Shown in pieces: positions 25,579 to 33,556 of a DNA stretch of 64,000 nucleotides. This stretch comes from Halonotius sp046719765. GTDB lineage: Archaea > Halobacteriota > Halobacteria > Halobacteriales > Haloferacaceae. The DNA lies in the NCBI RefSeq assembly GCF_046719765.1, contig NZ_JABEBY010000004.1, positions 62,001 to 126,000 on the forward strand, written 5' to 3'. Each line of letters opens with the position of its first letter. Position 1 is the stretch's first letter. Position numbers and translations under genes: made by a program. The notes under the pieces were generated by a model. That model was given only the letters and a program-made list of their open reading frames with translations, was not told where the DNA came from and did not search any database.

Positions 25579-26409
25579 TCAGCTGTCGGCTCCGGCGGCA
25601 AAGCCGGGGACGAGCCGGCTCGGGTTTCGGTTGAAGACGCGTCGCATCGCATCCTCCGGGAGATCCAGCGTCAGGATCTCCATGACGGCGACGTTCGGAT
25701 GCACCTCCGGCGTGCCGCTGCCGAAGATGATGCGGTCGGGATGCTCCTGGAGGCCGCGTTCCAGCAGCTCCCGGGAGCGTACCGCACAGGTGTCGAGATA
25801 GAGGTGGTCGTACTCATCGAGCAACGCGAGGGCGGTCTCCATCCGTGATTCGGCCATCGGGTAGCCGCCGAAGCCGGCGAGGACGACGGGATAGCCGTCG
25901 GTGAGAAGCGTGTCGGCAGCCGCTGACGGTGGGAATCCCTCTCGGCAGTAGACGATCACTGGCAGGTCGACGGCGGCGAGCTCCTCGCGTACCGGCTCCT
26001 TCGGCAGGCCGTCGTTGATCGGATCGAGGACGAAGCCATGGAATCGGTCGTCGTAGGCGTACTGCTCGATGTCGCCCGGTCGGGTGTGGTGGGTCTCCCG
26101 TGGCGCGTAGATGTTGCGGAACGTCGAAATCGGGCTTTCGGCGGCCGCAAGCGGCCCGTTGAGCCGCGCGAAGGCGAGAAACGGGCGGTCGACGCTGAGC
26201 CGCGCCACGGCGTTGTTCGCCCGGACATAGCCGATGTCGCGCGGCCGCTTGGTCGGCGAAACGGCCGTCCGGACGACGCCGGCTTGGTGACACTCCCGTT
26301 CGAGTCGGTCGGGGCCCACATTGCGCCCGTGGGTGGAGACAGCCACCTCGTCGTGGTCGAGATGCCCGTGGATGTCGACCACACGGAACCCGTGTTCCAA
26401 CTCAAGCAT
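25579..26409 (-). CDS. Amidohydrolase-2-type metal-dependent hydrolase
   Basis: 276 residues, TIM-barrel. The first strand carries VVDIHGHLD, giving the HxH metal pair, and later strands carry YCREGFP and a conserved LAGFGGYP segment, and DTCAVRS near the end. Members include decarboxylases and hydrolases; the substrate cannot be assigned. The start at MLELEHG is used because 44 upstream residues are non-family. Confidence 0.8.
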   Translation of the reverse strand: MLELEHGFRVVDIHGHLDHDEVAVSTHGRNVGPDRLERECHQAGVVRTAVSPTKRPRDIGYVRANNAVARLSVDRPFLAFARLNGPLAAAESPISTFRNIYAPRETHHTRPGDIEQYAYDDRFHGFVLDPINDGLPKEPVREELAAVDLPVIVYCREGFPPSAAADTLLTDGYPVVLAGFGGYPMAESRMETALALLDEYDHLYLDTCAVRSRELLERGLQEHPDRIIFGSGTPEVHPNVAVMEILTLDLPEDAMRRVFNRNPSRLVPGFAAGADS

Positions 26410-26582
26410 TGTCTGAGCCTTACCGGCGGCCCACATAATTGTTGCAGACAGTTTTCGGGGCGAGTGGGTGGCTGTGGTGGGTCGATCGCCCGCAAACCCG
26501 TCTCGACCACCCAACCCTGTGTTGGTATGTGACGATCCCACACGACGCTTGCTGGCGGTTTGTGTTGTCGGAGGTCGACAGA

Positions 26583-26590
26583 TTTATATA
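26583..26590 (+). promoter_or_regulatory. Thermosome TATA box
   Basis: TTTATATA, a consensus archaeal TATA element, lies 36-43 bp before the ATG at 26626, which would leave a 5' leader of roughly 12-18 nt. Confidence 0.65.
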
Positions 26591-26625
26591 GAACTGCAAA
26601 CCATCATCGGGTGAGGCGATTCTTC

Positions 26626-28191
26626 ATGGCACAACGACAGCAACCGATGGTAATTCTCTCCGAGGACAACGAACGAACGCAGGGCGAGGACGCCCAAGAC
26701 TCCAACATCCGGGCCGGCAAGGCCGTCGCCAACTCGGTGCGGACGACGCTTGGCCCGAAAGGGATGGACAAGATGCTCGTCGGGTCGTCGGGTGATGTGA
26801 CGATCACCAACGACGGGGCGACCATCCTCAACACGATGGATATCGAGCATCCCGCCGCCCAGATGCTCGTCGAGGTCGCCGAGACCCAAGAGATCGAAGT
26901 CGGCGACGGGACGACGACCGCGGCCGTCCTCGCGGGCGAACTGCTCGCCGAAGCCGAGGAACTGCTCGATCAGGATCTCCACCCCACCGTCATCGTTGAG
27001 GGGTATCACGAAGCCGCCGAACTCGCCCACGAGGCGATCGACGACCAGACGCTCGATGTCGATCTCGACGATGACACCCTGGAGGCGGTCGCCCGCTCCA
27101 GTATGACCGGCAAGGGCACCGGCGACGTGACCGTCGACGCCCTGGCCGAGCCGGTCGTCAGCGCGGTTCAGCAGGTCTCCACCGACGCCGGCGTCGACCG
27201 GGAGGATATCCACATCCACACCCACCCCGGCGCGTCGACGAGCGCGACCGAGCTGATCGAGGGCGTCGTCATCGACGAAACGCCGCTCGACGACACGGCC
27301 CCGAGCCAGCTTGCGGAGGCGACGACAGCGATCCTCGATACGGATCTGGAGTTCGACACCGGCGAGGCCGACGCCGAGTACAACATCACCGATGTCGACC
27401 AGCTCAACGAGGCCATCGCGGCCGAGGAAGAGGAGCTGGAGGGGTACGCCGAGACGATCGCCGACGCCGGCATCGAGCTCCTGTTTGTCACCGGCGACAT
27501 CGACGACCGCGTCGCCAGCCGCCTTGCGGCCGAAGGGATCGTCGCCTTCGAGGATATCGGCTCCTCGGATGCCGATGCCATCGCGGCGGCGACCGGAGCC
27601 CGACAGCTCGGGACGCTGGAGGATATCGAAGCGTCGGATCTCGGCACCACCGCCACCCTGAGCGTCGAGACCTACGGCGAGGACAAGTTCACGTTCGTCG
27701 AAGGTGCCGACGCTGCCCACGTCAGCCTCTTCGTTCGCGGCAGCACCGACCACGTTGTCGACGAGCTCGAACGCGCGCTCAACGACGCCCTTGATGTCGT
27801 CATCGCCGCCCTCGATTCGGGTGGCGTCGTCGGTGGCGCGGGCGCGGCCGAGATCGCCATCGCCGACCACGTCCGGGGCCATGCCGCCAGCGTCGAAGGC
27901 CGCAAACAGCTCGCCATCGAGGCCTTTGCCACCGCAGTCGACGAACTGCCGCGCACGCTCGCCGAAAACACCGGGATGGATCCGATCGACGCGCTGGTCG
28001 ATCTGCGGGCCCGCCACGACGCCCAGGGTCGCGCCGGCCTTGTTTCGACCGGCCGCTCCGGCAAAGTTGGCGACCCCGTTGAGGAGGATATCCTCGATCC
28101 CGCAGCCGTCAAACACGAGGCCGTCGACTCCGCGACCGAAGCGGCGACGATGATCCTCCGCATCGACGACGTGATCAGCTCCGACAACTAA
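26626..28191 (+). CDS. cct3: Thermosome (group II chaperonin) subunit, Cct3-like
   Basis: 521 residues of an ATP-driven protein-folding ring subunit. It has the chaperonin marks NDGATIL and VGDGTTTAAVLAGELL, and GGVVGGAGAAEI near the end. It ends at RIDDVISSDN and lacks the Gly-Gly-Met-rich tail found on most haloarchaeal thermosome subunits. That and the roughly 520-residue length resemble Haloferax Cct3 rather than Cct1/2. The start MAQRQQPMVIL is typical; the upstream in-frame ATG at 26560 precedes the TATA box. Confidence 0.93.
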   Translation: MAQRQQPMVILSEDNERTQGEDAQDSNIRAGKAVANSVRTTLGPKGMDKMLVGSSGDVTITNDGATILNTMDIEHPAAQMLVEVAETQEIEVGDGTTTAAVLAGELLAEAEELLDQDLHPTVIVEGYHEAAELAHEAIDDQTLDVDLDDDTLEAVARSSMTGKGTGDVTVDALAEPVVSAVQQVSTDAGVDREDIHIHTHPGASTSATELIEGVVIDETPLDDTAPSQLAEATTAILDTDLEFDTGEADAEYNITDVDQLNEAIAAEEEELEGYAETIADAGIELLFVTGDIDDRVASRLAAEGIVAFEDIGSSDADAIAAATGARQLGTLEDIEASDLGTTATLSVETYGEDKFTFVEGADAAHVSLFVRGSTDHVVDELERALNDALDVVIAALDSGGVVGGAGAAEIAIADHVRGHAASVEGRKQLAIEAFATAVDELPRTLAENTGMDPIDALVDLRARHDAQGRAGLVSTGRSGKVGDPVEEDILDPAAVKHEAVDSATEAATMILRIDDVISSDN

Positions 28192-28381
28192 CGCCGTTCG
28201 GTGGTCGCTCACCACCCGCTGTCGGCTCACCGATTGCTGTCGGCTCGACGGCGGTTCCGCGTTGATCGGCTTTTTTCATCGGCTTGCATACGTTTAAGTG
28301 AACTCGGCGGCGTTTATCGATCATACGCCGTTCGGGTTGAGGGTCTCCCGGGCACGGCCCATCAATCCACAGCGTCATACA

Positions 28382-29866
28382 ATGACAGAGGCTGCATCTT
28401 CCCCTGACGACTACGAGATCGAGCCGATCAGTACCGGGATCGCCGAACTTGACAAACTGCTTCATGGTGGCTACATCCGCGGCCGAACCTACCTTGTCCA
28501 GGGTGTGTCCGGCACCGGGAAATCGCTGCTCGGCCAGCATTTTCTCGAAGCCGGGATCGAAACCGGCGACACGGTTGTCTACATCCACGGCGAGGAATCG
28601 AAGGCTGACATCGTCCTCAACGCCGCCCAGCTGTCGGTCGACATCAGCGACGCCGAGTTTCTCGATATCGGCCCCGGCACCGACTTTTTCGCCGAGGATA
28701 TCTCCTATGATCTCGTCGAGACCGCCGAGGTTGAGTCCGAACGGTTCACGAAGGATATCAAGGAGGTCATCGAGTCGGTCGACCCCGAACGCCTGCTGAT
28801 CGATCCGATCACCCAACTGCAGTACGTTGAACGCGACGAATACCAGTACCGCAAACGCCTCCAGTCGCTGATCCGGTTTCTCCGTGATCGGCGGGTGACG
28901 ACCGTCGCCACCCGGACGGTCAGCCGCGGAACCCCCCACGGCAGCAGCTACGACGATTTCGAGTCGCTCAGCGACGGCGTGGTCAATCTCTATCTGGATG
29001 AGAGCGAACGCCGCATCGCCGTTCCGAAACACCGCGGCCTCGGACAGGTCGACGGCACCCACGGCCTCGAAATCCGCGACGACGGCATTGAGATCTACCC
29101 ACAGACGATCCCCAACCACGACAACCGAACCTTCGATCCGACGCTGATCTCGACCGGCCACGAGGCGTTGGATTCGCTGCTCGGCGGCGGGATCGAACGC
29201 GGCGCGGTGTCGTTTATCTCTGGGCCAACTGGGATCGGCAAGTCGACAACCGGCGCGCAGATGCTTTCGGGGATCGCCGCCGACGGGGGCGCGGCCCTCG
29301 GCTATCTTTTTGAGGAATCCATCGACCAGTTCAGCTACCGGTGTGAGAGTCTCGGCCTACCGATTTCCGAGCTCCGCGAGACAGGCCAACTCCACCTCAC
29401 CGAGGTCGAACCCCTGGTGCGGTCGGCCGAGGAGTTCGGTCAGTACGTCGTCAACGAGGTCGAAACTCACGATCCGGCTGCCGTCTTCATTGATGGCCTT
29501 GCGGGCTACAAGATCTCCCTGCAGGGCGACGATCAGCGGCTTGTCCGCCGGCTTCACGGGTTGACGCGGGTGCTCAAAAACCACAACGTGGCGACGATTA
29601 TCACCGACGAATCCGATGCCCTGACCGGCTTTCCGAAGGCGACCAGCACGAACACCAGCTACATCGCCGACAACATCATCTTTCTCTCGTATGTCGAGGT
29701 CGACGGCGAACTCCAGCGGGCGATCGGCGTGCTGAAAAAGCGGCTCGGCGACTTCGACAGCCGGTTCCACCGGTTTGCGATCGAAAGCGACGACGGCCTG
29801 CGGCTCAAGGGCCCCTTCGAGAACGTCCACGGGATCATGCAGGGCACCGGCCACCGGGCGGAGTGA
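28382..29866 (+). CDS. KaiC-like two-domain RecA-fold ATPase
   Basis: 494 residues made of two KaiC/RecA domains in tandem. Domain I starts ISTGIAELDKLLHGG with Walker A GVSGTGKS (41-48) and an EE pair at 71-72. Domain II starts ISTGHEALDSLLGGG with GPTGIGKS and FEES. This is the KaiC double-domain layout, although archaeal KaiC homologs mostly work without a KaiA/KaiB clock. Seven base pairs separate it from the LOV histidine kinase, so the two form an operon and probably one signalling unit. Confidence 0.9.
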   Translation: MTEAASSPDDYEIEPISTGIAELDKLLHGGYIRGRTYLVQGVSGTGKSLLGQHFLEAGIETGDTVVYIHGEESKADIVLNAAQLSVDISDAEFLDIGPGTDFFAEDISYDLVETAEVESERFTKDIKEVIESVDPERLLIDPITQLQYVERDEYQYRKRLQSLIRFLRDRRVTTVATRTVSRGTPHGSSYDDFESLSDGVVNLYLDESERRIAVPKHRGLGQVDGTHGLEIRDDGIEIYPQTIPNHDNRTFDPTLISTGHEALDSLLGGGIERGAVSFISGPTGIGKSTTGAQMLSGIAADGGAALGYLFEESIDQFSYRCESLGLPISELRETGQLHLTEVEPLVRSAEEFGQYVVNEVETHDPAAVFIDGLAGYKISLQGDDQRLVRRLHGLTRVLKNHNVATIITDESDALTGFPKATSTNTSYIADNIIFLSYVEVDGELQRAIGVLKKRLGDFDSRFHRFAIESDDGLRLKGPFENVHGIMQGTGHRAE

Positions 29867-29873
29867 CGCGACG

Positions 29874-32054
29874 ATGCGTGACAACCGTTCCGACGCCGTC
29901 GACCGCCTCCAACTCATCGTCGCCAACGCGGCCGACCGCGAGGCGATCCGGGCGATGCTCAGCGAGCGATACGATGTCGTCATCGCCGACGAACTGCAGG
30001 CCGTCGACTGCTATCTCATCGACGACCGCAGCCTGCCGGCCTACCGGGAGGCGATCGAGCAGCAAAAGGCCGAACTCGATCCAACGTTTCAGCCGGTGTT
30101 GTTGCTCCGCCGCGAGCAGGCGACTGAGACGGCCCCACAGCTGGGTGTTGACAACGGCGACGATGGGCCGCCGGTGATCGATGAGGTCGTCACCGCGCCG
30201 ATCGATCGGACGACGCTGTACCGCCGCCTGGAGAATCTGCTGGTTCGGCGGCGGCAGTCCGCCGAGCTTACTCAGCGGTACGCCGACATCCAGACCCGGT
30301 TTCAACGGCTCTTTGAGGCGACCAACGACGCGATCCTCGTGCTTGATGCGGAGTCACTGCTTATCACCGCCTGCAACCCCGCTGCCAGCGACCTGCTTGG
30401 CTACTCCCGAGCAACGATCCTCGAAATGGAGCCGTCTGAACTGTTTGCCCCCGATCGGCCCGATGCCCTCGCGGCGTTTTTCGAGGACATTATCGCGTCC
30501 GGTGACGCCTGGACAGATGAGCTCACCTGCCGGACAAAAGCCGGCGAGGAGCGGGCGATCGAGATCTCGGCGACCACCTTCGAGACCAGCGACGATCTGT
30601 CGATCCTGCTGTCGATCCGTGATATCACCGACCGGAAAGCCTACCAAGCGGAGTTAGAGCTCAAAACACAGGCGATCGATGGCGCGCCGATCGGTATCAG
30701 TATCAGTGATCCGTCACAACCAGATAACCCGCTTGTCTATGTCAACGAGGGCTACACGGAACTGACCGGATACAGCGTGCCGGAGGCGACCGGCCGGAAC
30801 TGTCGGTATCTCCAGGGGCCAGGCACCCGCGAGGAGCCGGTCGCCGCGATGCGGGACGCCATCGACAATGAGGAACCCGTCACCGTTGAGCTTCGCAACT
30901 ACCGCAAGGACGGCACGCCGTTTTGGAACCGGGTGACGATCGCGCCCGTCCGCGACGACGGAGCGGTGGTTAACTGGATCGGCTTTCAGGAGGATGTGAC
31001 CGAGCGCAAGGAGCGCGAACAGGATCTGCAGCTGTTCCGCCGCGCTGTCGAAAATGTCGGGAGTGCTGTCGTCATCACCGACCGCAACGGCGATATCAAA
31101 TACGTCAATCCCGCCTTTGAACGACAGACCGGCTACAGCCGCGAGGAGGTCGCCGAGACAAACCCCAACGTGTTGGCCTCAGGAAAACAGTCCGCGGAGT
31201 TCTACGAGGAACTCTGGGAGACGATTCTCGACGGCGAAACGTGGGAGGCGGAGCTGGTCAATCAGCGCAAATCCGGCGAGCTCTACCACGTCGAACAGGA
31301 GATCTCGCCGATCAAAAACAGCGTCGGCGACATCACCCACTTCGTTGCCATCGAGGCCGATGTGACTGACCGCCAACTCCGCGAACAACAGCTGTCGGTG
31401 CTCAACCGTATTCTCCGCCACAACCTTCGCAACGGGATCAATGTCATCGAGGGCAACGCGACGCTGCTGGCCGAGCAGGTCGACGACGCGGCGGCCCGCC
31501 GGTTCGTCGAGGCGATCGAAGAGCGGGCCGCGGGGTTGGCGGCCCTCAGCGAGAAGGCCTCGACGGTGCGGTCGCTCTTCGAACAGGAGCCGCCGGTCGA
31601 CGCCCGCTATCCGATCGACGACCTCTTTGGGACGGTGACCGCGGCGTTTGCGGAGACGCATCCGGAGGCGACAGTGTCGACCGACATCGCTCAGCCGCTG
31701 GCGGTGCGAGCCGACAGTCGCCTCCGGGTGGCGCTTGCGGAGCTGTTGACGACGACGCTTGATTACAACGACACCGCCGAACCGGCGTTTACCATCACGG
31801 CCGCGCCGGCCGCCAACGACCGCGGCGAGGAGTGGGTCGAGATCACGGTCAGCGACAACGGCCTCGGGATCCCGGAACACGAGTGGCAGGCGATCGAAGA
31901 GGGCGAGGAAACCCAACTGCAACACGGCAGCGGCCTCGGACTGTGGCTCGTCCATTGGACGGTGTCGCTGCTCGGCGGGGAGGTGCGGATCGAAAGTGCC
32001 GACACCGGCACTCAGATGGTGCTGACGCTGCCGCGGGTGCCGATAGACGGGTAG
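29874..32054 (+). CDS. LOV-PAS sensor histidine kinase
   Basis: 726 residues, no TM helix, so cytoplasmic. Residues 1-120 resemble a degenerate receiver, about 140-255 are PAS 1, 265-380 are a LOV domain, 385-505 are PAS 3, and 505-726 the kinase. The LOV part has GRNCRYLQ with the photoactive Cys310, plus N342, N352 and Q372, the set that binds flavin. The H-box is LRHNLRN (His516) and G boxes are DNGLGIP and GSGLGLWLV. The N-box Asn is replaced (ELLTTTLDYND, T627). No partner response regulator is in the window. It likely acts with the adjacent KaiC-like ATPase. Start 29874 follows the KaiC stop by 7 bp. Confidence 0.9.
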   Translation: MRDNRSDAVDRLQLIVANAADREAIRAMLSERYDVVIADELQAVDCYLIDDRSLPAYREAIEQQKAELDPTFQPVLLLRREQATETAPQLGVDNGDDGPPVIDEVVTAPIDRTTLYRRLENLLVRRRQSAELTQRYADIQTRFQRLFEATNDAILVLDAESLLITACNPAASDLLGYSRATILEMEPSELFAPDRPDALAAFFEDIIASGDAWTDELTCRTKAGEERAIEISATTFETSDDLSILLSIRDITDRKAYQAELELKTQAIDGAPIGISISDPSQPDNPLVYVNEGYTELTGYSVPEATGRNCRYLQGPGTREEPVAAMRDAIDNEEPVTVELRNYRKDGTPFWNRVTIAPVRDDGAVVNWIGFQEDVTERKEREQDLQLFRRAVENVGSAVVITDRNGDIKYVNPAFERQTGYSREEVAETNPNVLASGKQSAEFYEELWETILDGETWEAELVNQRKSGELYHVEQEISPIKNSVGDITHFVAIEADVTDRQLREQQLSVLNRILRHNLRNGINVIEGNATLLAEQVDDAAARRFVEAIEERAAGLAALSEKASTVRSLFEQEPPVDARYPIDDLFGTVTAAFAETHPEATVSTDIAQPLAVRADSRLRVALAELLTTTLDYNDTAEPAFTITAAPAANDRGEEWVEITVSDNGLGIPEHEWQAIEEGEETQLQHGSGLGLWLVHWTVSLLGGEVRIESADTGTQMVLTLPRVPIDG

Positions 32055-32057
32055 TGG

Positions 32058-32855
32058 TCAGCAATCAACTGACAGCCGAACAGAATCGCCGGCAGCGAGC
32101 CCAAACGCCTCGTCGCCGCGGCCGTGGTTTACGTCGCATTCGACGTAGCCGTGACTTCCGACAGTGACGAGTCTCGCGCCGCGGGCGACGCGGTCGAACG
32201 TGTCGACGACCGGCACACGCGTCTCGTCGATCTCAACGGCCTCGACGCCGGCGAGTTCCTCGCCCGGGATGTTCGTGATCACGTTGCCGAAATCGTCGAC
32301 AACGAGCACCTCGCCGTGGATCGTTTCATCGTCGACAGTGGGGGTTGGAAACGCGATGTCGACACAGCTATCGAGATCGATCCGGCTGAGCCCATCGAGG
32401 TCGGCCATGGCGTCGACGCCGACGGCATGAATCTCGGCGGCCGCGGGCGCAAAGACATCCCGGCCGTGGAACGTCGTCGATGCCGGGTCGTCGATCGTGA
32501 TCGCGAAGGCCTCGACGGGTGGCTCGTCGGTGACTGAGTCACCCCCGGCTATCGTCTCGCGGAGTCGCCGCACCACCGGCCGGGCCAGCCCGTTGTCGGG
32601 GGCGACGATCGCGTGGTCGCCGACGCGAACCGCGATCGCCCGGCGATCGGTGCCGACGCCGGGATCGACAACCGCGAGATGAACCGCGGGGGGAAACCAT
32701 GGGATCGTCTCTCGGAGCCAGAAAGCCGCCGCGCGGGGATCCTGTCGCGGCAGGTCGTGGGCGATATCGACCAGTTGGGCATCCGTGCGAGACAGCATGA
32801 CGCCTTTCATCGCCGCCGGATAGGGACTGCCAAAATCGGAGGCAAGCGTAAGCAT
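32058..32855 (-). CDS. SAM hydroxide adenosyltransferase (DUF62)
   Basis: 265 residues. Family members hydrolyse S-adenosylmethionine to adenosine and methionine. Characteristic segments are LTLASDFGSPYPAAMKG at the start, VHLAVVDPGVGTDRRAI, and VAPDNG. Its start is 9 bp after the stop of nadM, a common archaeal pairing, so both are expressed together. The 3' ends of this gene and of the LOV kinase are only a few bases apart (convergent). Confidence 0.9.
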   Translation of the reverse strand: MLTLASDFGSPYPAAMKGVMLSRTDAQLVDIAHDLPRQDPRAAAFWLRETIPWFPPAVHLAVVDPGVGTDRRAIAVRVGDHAIVAPDNGLARPVVRRLRETIAGGDSVTDEPPVEAFAITIDDPASTTFHGRDVFAPAAAEIHAVGVDAMADLDGLSRIDLDSCVDIAFPTPTVDDETIHGEVLVVDDFGNVITNIPGEELAGVEAVEIDETRVPVVDTFDRVARGARLVTVGSHGYVECDVNHGRGDEAFGLAAGDSVRLSVDC

Positions 32856-32864
32856 CGGTGGCTG

Positions 32865-33389
32865 TTAGTCGCCGTTTTCGCCCGCGCCGTCGCTGTCGGC
32901 GACCTGCTGAATCCGTTCGACGCCGTCGATCTCTTTGATCACGGCCGCCGCCGGATCGGGCACCAGCGACTCCCACTCCTTGGCGTCGGCCATGCGCTCT
33001 CTGAGCTCCGACCCCTCTAGGATCTCCCGGCGGAACATCGGCGACTGTCGCACCTCGACGCCGGCCTCCTCGAAGAGCCGGATCACCAGCGGGTTGTTCG
33101 AGAAGGCGACATCGAACGCCGGCGACATGCTCTGGACGTGGCTGACCCACACCGAGTTGCGGTCGAGATCCTCGATGGGGACGACGTAGGTCGGGATATC
33201 GAACTCGGCGACGGATTTGGTGACCATCATCACGCGCTCGCCGGCGGTAAACGGGTTGCGTGGGGTGTGGGAGTCGCCGGCCGAGCCGATGCCCAACACC
33301 AGTTCGTCGACCTGTTCGGCGATCTCCTCGACCATGTGGTGGTGGCCCTCGTGGTAGGGCTGGAACCGGCCGATATAGAATCCCCGCAT
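32865..33389 (-). CDS. nadM: Nicotinamide-nucleotide adenylyltransferase
   Basis: 174 residues. Makes NAD from NMN and ATP. The adenylyltransferase signature GRFQPYHEGH (HxGH motif) lies at residues 7-16, with the second motif GSAGDSHTPRNPFTAGER. Length matches archaeal NadM. It heads a two-gene operon with the SAM hydrolase. CTTATAAAG at 33411-33419 lies 25 bp upstream, predicting a leaderless mRNA. Confidence 0.94.
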   Translation of the reverse strand: MRGFYIGRFQPYHEGHHHMVEEIAEQVDELVLGIGSAGDSHTPRNPFTAGERVMMVTKSVAEFDIPTYVVPIEDLDRNSVWVSHVQSMSPAFDVAFSNNPLVIRLFEEAGVEVRQSPMFRREILEGSELRERMADAKEWESLVPDPAAAVIKEIDGVERIQQVADSDGAGENGD

Positions 33390-33410
33390 ACCGAACGTTA
33401 CCGGATCGCC

Positions 33411-33419
33411 CTTTATAAG
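33411..33419 (-). promoter_or_regulatory. nadM TATA box
   Basis: CTTATAAAG on the minus strand, centred about 25 bp before the nadM start at 33389. Confidence 0.6.
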
Positions 33420-33556
33420 TACGGCGAGTCACCGACGCAACCGAAGACAGCTGATACAGCACCGCTATCGCCGAAATTACCGATATTGGCGACTTTTCAC
33501 AAGGGGAGAAAGTATATCAGTCGGCGCGCCGTTTCTCTTCGTAGCGAACCCGTTCT

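Noticed and set aside
26584..28230. 548-codon minus-strand frame opposite the thermosome gene
   Set aside because: Antisense shadow of a clear chaperonin gene; no recognisable domain.
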